NCBI RefSeq assembly: GCF_014356525.2
Contig: NC_052518.1
Coordinates: 98,951,380-99,015,379 of the forward strand
Reading direction: 5' to 3'
DNA: 64,000 nt
Source: Nilaparvata lugens
Lineage: Eukaryota > Arthropoda > Insecta > Hemiptera > Delphacidae
The notes under the pieces were generated by a model. That model worked only from the letters and a program-made list of their open reading frames with translations. It was not told where the DNA came from and did no database searches. Made by a program: the position numbers and the translations under genes. This document shows, piece after piece, positions 54,742-64,000 of this stretch; positions within the stretch are counted from its first letter, which is position 1, and each line of letters opens with the position of its first letter.

Positions 54742-55325
54742 TATGTTCTCTTACAATAAATGAATCATTAACATGATGGGACAGGAAAGGTATGGTAACC
54801 TTGAGTTATTCCTCTCCCAAATTTAGATAAAGTTGCACATAGTCTGAAATAAGTCTATTAGTCCTTCACTTCACAAAATTTTCAGTTCTAAAATATTTTT
54901 ACAAAGCAGATTATAAAATTTAGATGTTTCAATACCAAATATAGAAGAAATATTAAACATTATTATCACGAGATTATAAAATATTCATCTATTGGGGAAA
55001 GCTTTGAAGGAGGACCGGAAAAAACTCTATTATCAAAGAACAGCTGACAATAAAAAGCAAATTCATAAATAATTTGGAAACTTATGTTCAATTGGTATTT
55101 AAAACTTTGCAGATCAAAAATATTATGTCAGTTGAAAGCATTGCTAATCAACTTGTATTGACTATTATTGTATTTTTACTCTTTTTTCGAATGTATCCTG
55201 CTAAATTATAGTACTGTTTACTATATCTGAATAATTTATTGTATTAATAATCAAATTTAGAATATATTTGAACTATATATCTTACCATATACCCTCTGTG
55301 AAGCTCTTTTCATTTTCTCTCTATT
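54742..55325. other. Non-coding stretch
   Basis: AT-rich, no gene or repeat that I can support. Confidence 0.4.
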
Positions 55326-56430
<1,105 letters not shown>

Positions 56431-56507
56431 CAATCTAATAACATGGAAAGCGAACTCCAGAACTTCGCCATCGGTAGCGCAAGCGCAGAATACCGAGACT
56501 CACACGT

Positions 56508-57409
56508 GACAATGGGTCATATGAATAAAGTTGAGCATTTGCTTATACTTCTAAAATATGGAGCATTTGCTTCATTTTCTATGAATAAACGTGAGCAAAA
56601 CCTTTTGCTCATGCTCATCAAAAAAATAGTTTGAGCATTTGCTCAAAAGTAAAAGCTTTTGCTCAAAATTGTATGAATAAACTAGAGCATTTGCTCAACT
56701 TTTGAAGCAAATGCTTCAAAAAAGGTGAGTCTAGTCTAGAGCAGCTCATCACCTTTTGCTCATAGTAAAATGGCTCAACTAATTCGTATAAGGAAGAGGA
56801 AACTGTACCAGATACGATCACAACCATTAGTTGAGAACTATAAAACTCTTTTTAGATTTAACCATGATACATATCACACCATTATCCCTACAAAAGAATA
56901 AATACAAAACATAACTACCTATTATAAAGATAGCCATCACAGAATAGGAAATAGGTATTTAAGAAGAAGAAAGTTTAGACGATTATAAGAAGGCTATTGA
57001 TATTATAAGAATATGCTAAAGATTATTATAGAGATGACATTTTTTCACGCTATTATTTTAAAATTCTAAACTCAACTAACCTAAAACTCTATTCATAAAT
57101 AGAAAACAGAGCAGACGACGCAAACACAAGCGGTGCACTGGCACTCTATTTGCATATTTAGCGCTTCCGTGAGCTATAAAAACAAACTAAGGCTACAAAA
57201 GCGAATCAGCTGATGAAAAATCTCTAAAATACGTGAGCATTTGCTCCAGAGTTCAGGAGCATAAGGTAAGAGTAAAAGGTAAAGCTTATTCATATAAAAA
57301 TGAGCAAATGCTTTTGCTTCTACCTTTTGCTCATGAGCAAAACCTTATGCTCCATGCTCTTGCTCATGAGCATTTGCTCTGGTTTTATTCATATGGGCTA
57401 TTGAGTCAT
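56508..57409. mobile_element. Non-autonomous element with subterminal GAGCATTTGCT motifs
   Basis: The left end CAATGGGTCATATGAATAAA and right end TTTATTCATATGGGCTATTG are inverted repeats about 900 bp apart. The outer 250 bp on the left and 170 bp on the right are packed with TGAGCAAAAGCT/GAGCATTTGCTC-type motifs in both orientations. The middle has no coding capacity. Subterminal motif arrays are usual binding sites of hAT- or CACTA-type transposases; the superfamily is not determined. Confidence 0.7.
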
Positions 57410-57689
57410 TTGCATGCCTACAGCGACGCAACATTTTGTGTTGCAGTCGGAATTGAGCTATTGTCATTTGCATTGTCTTCTGTTGTTGCATTGTCATTTT
57501 CGTTGTTCATCATTTTATTTAAATTATTAAATTATATTTCTTTAATCTTCATCTATTCTTAATCAACTATTGCTTCAATAGAGCTAGACACTAGTACAGT
57601 ACTGCACGAGACGAAGTACAGCACTCTGGTTGCCGGCCTTCCCCCACTTCTAGAGAACCAGCCTCATCAAAACAAGAACAAAACCAAAC

Positions 57690-57797
57690 TACCGCTGGCG
57701 GACGTTTTTTGGTGTGAACTGCTTCCAGAAAAACTACCTCCGCGGGAGCGAGCTCGCTACCGCTAGCAGACGTTGGTGTGACGACCGCTTTAGTTAG
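57690..57797 (-). repeat. Inverted counterpart of the GC-rich unit
   Basis: ACTACCTCCGCGGGAGCGAGCTCGCTACCGC followed by GTTGGTGTGACGACC is related, inverted, to the CCGAGCTCGCTACCGCGGAGG motifs at 55555-56335. It may be the other end of a larger element containing 56508-57409. Confidence 0.55.
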
Positions 57798-58170
57798 TAC
57801 TAATTTATTTTCATAATATGTTTCTTTTCAAGTTTTGAGAGAATTGGATGTATTTGAGGGTAGTTTTTTTTGTACAGGTTACAAGTGAGTTCAGTTTGTT
57901 TATGAATGGTGAAAGAATTGATTATTAAAGGAAAGTTTTAATTGAAAGTGCAACTTACTAAAAATGGCTCCCCTCAGATGAAGAGAGGAGAAGACCTTCT
58001 TCTTTTTGAATCCAATCCAACTGTAGTTTGCAGCAAATTGGTCAGTCATTGTGGATTTCAAAATGCATTTTTCCGACTATTCCCGGAATCGTGTTTCCAC
58101 CTCTGGTCGAAAGATATCTCGCCTGAAATCAGATGAGACATTATACAGTATAAAAAGCGATTTTACTATA
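57798..58170. other. Non-coding or transposon 3' flank
   Basis: Lies after the C-terminal transposase half. The + strand frame at 57942-58136 has no recognised domain and could equally be antisense to a lost C-terminus. Confidence 0.35.
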
Positions 58171-58688
58171 CTATTGAAAATATTCTACCAACAACAACCA
58201 TACAGCACATTTTTTATTGTAGCAGAAATTTTTCACTTTCACTATTTTTTTGTCTTTCAGACCACAGCATGAATCTTGTTCTGCAGTTGATAACTTAAAA
58301 TTATTTAAAACGATTTCTTTGTACTGAGGATCCTGAAAATACGAAGAGAGAGGTCCATCTATATGTCTTTTTAAAAGGAGGAGCAAATTTGATTGACATA
58401 TTAGATTTTCTTTTTCTTTAAGTCCTCTCACAAACTGCTGCAGACTTCCATAGTGACATTTTTATGATTTGCATGTAGCTCTCAAAAGGGAAAGCACTGC
58501 ACTCATCTAATGGGCCAAATGTTACATCGTCTGCCAAATGTATAAGACCATGGATATTTGGTGACACAAACTGTGTTCCATATATTTGGGCGAATCCTTC
58601 AACAAAGAACTTCAGCAAGGCCTTAGCATAGTCTATGATATGCTTCTGTCCATTGTTGTCCAGGGGTGAGTCTTCAACGTGCAGTCGG
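58171..58688 (-). pseudogene. CACTA-like transposase, C-terminal half
   Basis: On the - strand: DYAKALLKFFVEGFAQIYG, SPNIHGLIHLADDV, FGPLDECSAFPFESYMQ, then in a shifted frame HIDGPLSSYF, YKEIVLNNFKLSTAEQDSCC and GLKDKKIVKVKNFCYN. This is the part that follows ..HISLRILL in the same transposase family, so it complements the half at 50465-51570. At its start (about 58688) it joins BEL sequence in mid-domain. Confidence 0.75.
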
Positions 58689-60576
58689 CCACTTAAAACA
58701 TATCCGAAAATGGTAGCAAAGGCAGCATGATTTCCTGGAATTATGGAATGCTCCATGGGGACAAAGATATCAGGATATAGATATAGATCAGTAAGTCAAT
58801 TTCAGCAGGTTGATCGAAGTTTGGATCAGCTAGGCCCAAGTGTGATAATGAAGTCTTGAGAGCAGCATGAAGTGGAAATGCAGGTAAGTTGCCAGCAATT
58901 TGATCTAACACAAGAGCGTACGTGGAGAGTGCAGTATCAAATTGTGGTCTGGACAATATAGTCAAACGTGTGGTGCCTTTCACAGAGGTCCCCTTTTCAG
59001 AGATTCCATTTAATTGAATTTGATCAGGTATAACAGCTAACCCGAGACGAATAGTGGCCTTGGAAGTGATGATGGAGCGCATGGAGCCGGAGTCCAATAC
59101 AGCCCGTAGTAGAAATGCTTGATTGTAGGGATTTAGAACTGTAACAACAGCAGTTCCAAGTAGAGTGGAGGCATGGACGGCTTTCACTTGGGCGCATCCG
59201 CTGAAAGTGTGTTGGACAGTAGGGGGTGAGCTAGGTGGTGCATCTGGAGCACTGGAGGCAGTTCCTGAACCAACAGGTGGAGGTGTGTAACAGCTGAGAG
59301 GTGGCGACATCAAACGTGGAGCAGAGCTGGCAATCACGTTAGGAGAGCTGCTGGAAATTGTGTAACAGGCATTACTCACTTGCGGTGGTGGCGATTCAAT
59401 GGTGCGAGGTGGGGCCGACGGTGGTTCAAAGACAGATGAGGGCACATGACAAGCGGTGTTTTCTCTTAAGGCCATATACCGGTAGTCGGGCTGCCTTGGT
59501 GTGGTAAGTGACTCAGCAAAGCGTCGTTCTGAATGGCGTTCAGTTGCAAAAAAAGATTGCGGGCCGTTACTATTGCTGTTACACAATAAGGAGTGATGAT
59601 GAATAGACTTACAAAAGCGACATGATGACAAAGAGCTGCAATTTGTCTTGATATGAGACACAAGACAGGCAAAACACCTTCTGTGTTGTTTTACAATTTC
59701 TAATCTTTTCTTGATAGGCTCAGTCCGGAAACGCTCACACTTGTATAGCTGGTGCGGAATGCTGCACAGAACGCAGAGGTTATCAAGATTTTTTCCAGAT
59801 TGAACTGCAGAGAATGTTGGTTTGGTCAGGTGCGGTTTAGCTTCACCCTTGAAATGCATTGCGGGTGATTGGCTGCAACTGGCTTGCATGAAAAATTGAT
59901 CACTCATCTCATTGATTGCAGTTACTTCCAGTGATTTTTCCTGTTTGGAAATAAATTTCATGAGATTGTCAAATGCAGGTAAGTCATCTGCACCTAAGGA
60001 ATTTTCAAACTTAGTCCTCACTGTGCTGGGCAGTTTCTGTAAACAGATCATTGTTATCAGAAAATCAGCATGATTCAATCTTAAACTGAATGAGGATTGC
60101 TTAGCAGAACTTAACTCAATCGCGAAATTCTTTAGCACCTCTATTAAATTGCCTTTAGGTTGGAAGTTGGTAATCTTACTGAATAGTGCATAGGCTTAGT
60201 AGCGTTTGTTATCATATATCTCTCATGCAAACTTTTGTAGGCGTTCTGGTAAGAATCATTTGTATCAGAAAAATTCTGTAGCAAACACAAGGCATCGCTA
60301 CGTAGGTAGGAAAGAAATAGATAATATTTTTCATCGTCAGTAAAATCTTTACAGTTGTGAACAGCTGCCTCAAATACACTTTTAAAGGCACTCCATTGAT
60401 TCATATCACCAGAGAATGTAGGTATGGAGATCCGAGGTTTTATGAAATTTGAAGTCTTGTTTTCAGCATTAGCTTTCTGATTCTCTCTTAATTGTCTCTT
60501 TTAATTGTATTTGATAAAAAACATTATGAAACTCCTTTTGAAGTGTGTTGAATTCAGCAATTTGATCCAAGGGTTA
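58688..60576 (-). pseudogene. gag-pro: BEL/Pao Gag and protease
   Basis: Read on the - strand. The first part (60590-60160) has the DUF1759-type Gag region of BEL/Pao: FSGDMNQWSAFKSVFEAAVH, YLFLSYLRSDALCLLQNF. After a frameshift near 60165 the frame 60138-58741 continues with three cysteine/histidine knuckles (C122, C125, C134; C155, C158, C167; C173, C176, C186), a Pro/Ser-rich linker (about 235-305) and an aspartic protease with active-site DSG at residue 349 followed by MRSIIT. It then loses frame near a TATATC run at 58775; the expected continuation HAAFATIFGYVLSG is in another frame up to 58690, where BEL stops and the transposase begins. Confidence 0.9.
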
Positions 60577-61843
60577 CAGGCACGGCCCTAGGGACTTTGC
60601 CGCCCTGGGCGAAATCGACAAACGCCCCCCCCCCACCATCTGGTACGGTATCCCGGCTATTTATTTACTTGAGAATTCGCCCGAAGGTTATCAGCTGTTC
60701 AAGTTAAAAATGACATTTAAATTGACAAATATAAATATTGGGGAATAAGTACAGGCAACGAATGCTCAAGTAAAGGTGTAGAGGGTAAATTTTGGAACAC
60801 AATTTTCAACTCCACAGCTCTTATAAGGATAGTAAGAGGATTAACATATCAAAAGTCCTCATCTCTATCCCATGTGCTAAAGGGTGGTTTGAAAGTACCA
60901 TTTTTTCATTTTTCGCATATATCTCGGAAGCTATGCATCCTATGAACATTTGCACTCTGTACAAAATTGAAGATCACAAAATGCCCAACAGTTTTGTCCT
61001 GTACATTTTTTCCATATCTCTTATAGTTTCTGAGATATCCGCTCGCTCTTGAAGGTGCGAGCGAGCGGATATATCAGAAACTATAGGAGATATGGAAAAA
61101 ATGTAGAGGACAAAACTTGTTGGTAATTTTGTGAGCTTCAATTTTGTACGGAGTAGAAATGTTCATAAGATGCCTACTTTTCGAGATATATGCGAAGAAT
61201 TAAAAATATATACTTTTAAACCACCCCCACCTCTTTAGCACATGGGATAGGGATGAGGACTTTTGATATGTTAATCCTCTTACTATCCTTGTAAGAGATG
61301 TGGAGTTGAAAATTGTGTTCCAAACTTTTCCCTCTATAATCTTTCGTTGACTGGACTAGAACAGTAACACAAAATATCTTATTAAACTATTTTTATGTTC
61401 GGAACAGATACAATACACAATAAGAAAACATTATTAAGACGGTAGTTTCAAATCAAGAAACTGCAAGAGAGTATTAGGCCTATTTAACTTGCTAAGTAAT
61501 TAAAACTACGATATTGCTACAACACGAGTTTGTTCAACACACCTGTTTAATTAAGTAAAACTCGTCTGACCTTTGCATAGAAAAATTCCTTCTCTAGTTC
61601 TTCAAGATCTAGGGACTGAGCTATTTTATGTTCGCTAGACCACTCAGACATTCCTGGGACATTGTTGATCTTAGATATATTAGCTTGAGTTTGGAAAAGC
61701 TTCTTATAGAATTTTACTATTCACATTGAATATTATAAATTTATTTGTATTTAAAAAATTTCCTTTCCTTAAAATTTGCCGCCCCCCAATAATCTGCCGC
61801 CCTGAGCGGCCGCCCGGTCCACCCACCCCTGGGGCCGGGCCTG
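60577..61843. mobile_element. hAT-like non-autonomous element inside BEL gag
   Basis: Ends CAGGCACGGCCCTAGGG and CCCCTGGGGCCGGGCCTG are inverted repeats, and CAAGGGT flanks both sides (60568-60574, 61844-61850), an approximately 8-bp duplication. Subterminal GCCGCCC-rich sequence occurs on both sides. The BEL gag codons on either side (..NVDDVP and LDQIAEF..) join across it. No transposase. Confidence 0.8.
60776..61338. repeat. 560-bp near-perfect palindrome
   Basis: Arms 60776-61048 and 61059-61338 are inverted copies, by eye about 85-90 percent alike, around a 10-base loop TTGAAGGTGC. Paired landmarks are GGAACACAATTTTCAACTCC/GGAGTTGAAAATTGTGTTCC and GCTCGCTC/GAGCGAGC. The 86-codon frame at 60792 lies within the left arm and is not a gene. 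Confidence 0.95.
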
Positions 61844-62060
61844 CAAGGGTACATCGTCAACATTTACTTGATCAAAATCATCACATAGTTTTTTGAAGTC
61901 TTTGTTATGATCTAGGTATAATTCACATAACTTCATGGGGACTTCAAATTCCTATCTATTAGCAAGTGCAGAGATTTAGTCTTTTCAATTTATTCAGCTA
62001 CGGAAAGTCTGCCATTTTTTTTTACAAAGAAATTGATCGCAATTACCTGCTAGAATGAGT
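61844..62060 (-). pseudogene. gag: BEL/Pao gag N-terminal remnant
   Basis: On the - strand KLCELYLDHNKDFKKLCDDF, then DQVNVDDVP leads across the inserted element into the gag at 60576. Farther upstream codons are broken by stops. A 39-bp tandem duplication (TAATTCCAAGTACACAGTCA..) follows at 62082-62160. Confidence 0.65.
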
Positions 62061-62159
62061 TCCTTTTCAATAGTTTTGCATTTTAATTCCAAGTACACAG
62101 TCACTTTTAGCGGTTTTCTTTCTAATTCCAAGTACACAGTCACTTTTAGCGGTTTTCTT

Positions 62160-62413
62160 TATTTTAATCACTAATTTGCGGTGATAAACTCAATAAACAT
62201 TGTAGACAACAGTTTCAAGATCAACAGAAGCGGAATGTATAGGTTATGTTGATGTACTGACAATTGACGATGTCGATAGCAAGTTCATTCGATACACTGA
62301 TGATGTCAATAGCAGGATTAGCAGGTTCATTCGATAGTCGATATTCGTTGTTCAAATCGATATCTAACCTCAAACTTTTTCAACGAGATTTTTAAATAAG
62401 ATTTTGAAACTTA
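62160..62413. other. Non-coding stretch, possible BEL leader
   Basis: Contains a loose duplication of AGCA(A/G)..GTTCATTCGATA near 62280 and 62320. No LTR could be defined. Confidence 0.35.
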
Positions 62414-62566
62414 GACCCGGTTGCACAAAATCCGGTTAAATTTTAACCGTGATTAACTTCACGAGAACCAATCAGAGAACGCGTTTTTGATAAAACGGCT
62501 TCTCTGATTGGTTCTCGCGGGATTAATCACGGTTAAAATTTAACCGGCTTTTGTGCAACCGGGCCT
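62414..62566. mobile_element. Palindromic MITE family C, best copy
   Basis: GACCCGGTTGCACAAAATCC at the left, CCGGCTTTTGTGCAACCGGGCC at the right; almost the whole 153 bp is one palindrome. TTA flanks both sides, the target duplication of PIF/Harbinger-type elements (inference). Confidence 0.9.
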
Positions 62567-62569
62567 TAA

Positions 62570-63927
62570 ACTTACAAATTTTCTACTTCCACTGCTCCAA
62601 ATGTTTGACATATTTATGTAATATATTATCATATCTACAACATGTTATTTTATGTCAAATAGGACTTGTAAATGCCTAAAATTATTTTTTTCACCAATAA
62701 TAACATCTGTGCAATTTATGGAAAAGACTAATTATTTCTTACCTTTGAGTAATTTTGGCCGTTTTAACGACCATGTTATATTTCCATAACTATTAGTGAA
62801 AAAAATTTTTTGACACTTTCAAAAATCATTAAAAAAATAATATAATTAGAGTACCAAATTTCAGATTTTTTCTACTAATACAAAAAAAGCATGACCGAGA
62901 GGGTTAATGCGTGATTTTTAATATCTCATAAATAAATTTCAGACCAATGACAAGATTTCACAATAATTATGAATATAACAGCAAATTCAATTTAATTATT
63001 ACCTTATGTAGGTAGTTTCGATTATGGAAAAATTAAATAATTTTGTTATTTCAGAATTATTCAACCTCAAATTTTATTGAAATGTTATGAAGAAGTTTAT
63101 ATTTATTCATTTACATTTAACAATTATTAATATAACTCAATTATTTTGAAATATTGTTTTATGAAATATAATTATTTTCAATTATTTTAGCATCTCTTAT
63201 ATTGTTCACTTATCAGCAGGAGCGAGGCGTGACTTTTCGGCTCTGTCATTCTGTGCTGTCATCTCCAGGAACAATTCAGTTGAAAGTTTGGACGAAAGCT
63301 GCACCCCCCTCCCCTACTTAAAAGATAATGTTTCATTTTGGACGATTATTTATCGAGCAAGAATGATGACATCTAGTATAAGATAAGCTTACTATTCAAA
63401 TTCTTATAAACTTTATTTGTAATTTTTTTGGTTCCATTTCCAATATAAGACACCGGTTTCATGGAACTTTGGAAATTTACAATTCTTAGTTTATATTTTT
63501 TTAAAGAAATGAACTAAATTTTAGCTATTTGAAACCATACCTTATTTTTTTGAAAACATTAAATCTATCAAAATTTGAGATAGACGATTTTGGGTCCAGG
63601 CTATTATATAAATCATTGTATTATATAATATTTGCTGTCATTTTTTTAGAGAAATCATTTTTTTTGTAAATTTATTTACAAAACAAAATGAAGATTACAA
63701 AAAAGAACCTAATAACGCGACCTAATATGTACTCAAATGCACCAGTATCAAGTTATAAAAAAACAATATAATGAATACTGGTAATCTAATCTTTTTTTTT
63801 GGAAATAGTCTGCATATAAATGCCTGTGCTAAAAAATAATACAATACTGTATTAAAAGAAAATGATAGTTTGAGAATACCAGGTCCTAAAAAACCCCATC
63901 AATAGGTACCATTTTGTTTGGTATCAT
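62570..63927. other. AT-rich non-coding stretch
   Basis: No coding or repeat signal that I can support up to the terminal palindrome. Confidence 0.5.
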
Positions 63928-63968
63928 AGAGAAACAATAGCGTAAGTTACTTACGCTATTGTTTCTCT
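63928..63968. repeat. Perfect 41-bp palindrome
   Basis: AGAGAAACAATAGCGTAAGT, one central T, then the exact reverse complement. Confidence 0.97.
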
Positions 63969-64000
63969 TTGGTGGTATATTGACCATTTTAAAAAACGTT

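Noticed and set aside
57942..58136. 64-codon + strand frame
   Set aside because: No recognised domain, no splice context, and possibly antisense to decayed transposase sequence.
60792..61052. 86-codon frame
   Set aside because: Lies in one arm of the 560-bp palindrome; no domain.

Overview
This window is eukaryotic, AT-rich and crowded with repeats. It reads like a hemipteran insect genome, most plausibly a planthopper, an inference from the insect-type odorant receptor, the split DUF4806 gene relic and the mixture of Gypsy, BEL/Pao, mariner, hAT and foldback elements. No sequence search was possible. The only intact host gene I can support is a five-exon odorant receptor on the + strand (36263-46360, 406 codons when spliced). 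Almost everything else is transposon-derived, satellite or featureless AT-rich DNA. Open frames quoted here sometimes begin at GTG or TTG, so their first residue is not a reliable start.

Layout. 1-10.9 kb: copies of two interspersed families (here A and B), a mariner relic rebuilt as a foldback (2.83-3.60 kb), a two-exon DUF4806 pseudogene (3.97-4.74 kb), a 46-bp minisatellite, hairpins and a tRNA-derived SINE. 10.96-20.99 kb: a Ty3/Gypsy LTR retrotransposon on the + strand (gag-protease, RT, RNase H, integrase), split inside RT by a 6.07-kb Gypsy element on the - strand (12534-18599) with near-identical LTRs and an env remnant (errantivirus type). 21-29.5 kb: non-coding DNA with a hAT MITE and microsatellites, then a second 3' piece of the outer Gypsy element (27596-29483) with an uninterrupted integrase frame. 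29.5-36.2 kb: mostly featureless DNA plus a hairpin-forming 58-60-bp satellite (32.87-34.69 kb).

36.2-46.4 kb: the odorant receptor, whose introns hold four same-orientation copies of family A, two of them ending 20 and 37 bp upstream of splice acceptors. 47.5-48.6 kb: a 180-bp tandem array. 48.8-62.1 kb: a decayed BEL/Pao element on the - strand, interrupted twice. One interruption is a hAT-like element containing a 560-bp palindrome (60.58-61.84 kb). The other is an 8.2-kb block (50.46-58.69 kb) carrying a CACTA-like transposase whose two halves are in permuted order, as if a circle had opened inside the transposase gene and integrated into BEL. That block also holds GC-rich tandem units and an element with many GAGCATTTGCT motifs near its ends. 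62.1-64 kb is AT-rich and ends with a perfect 41-bp palindrome.

The most unusual observations are the reciprocal transposase/BEL breakpoints, the 5-bp TAGAG flanks that match across two separate Gypsy copies 18.5 kb apart, the 560-bp palindrome, and the family A copies packed against receptor splice acceptors.
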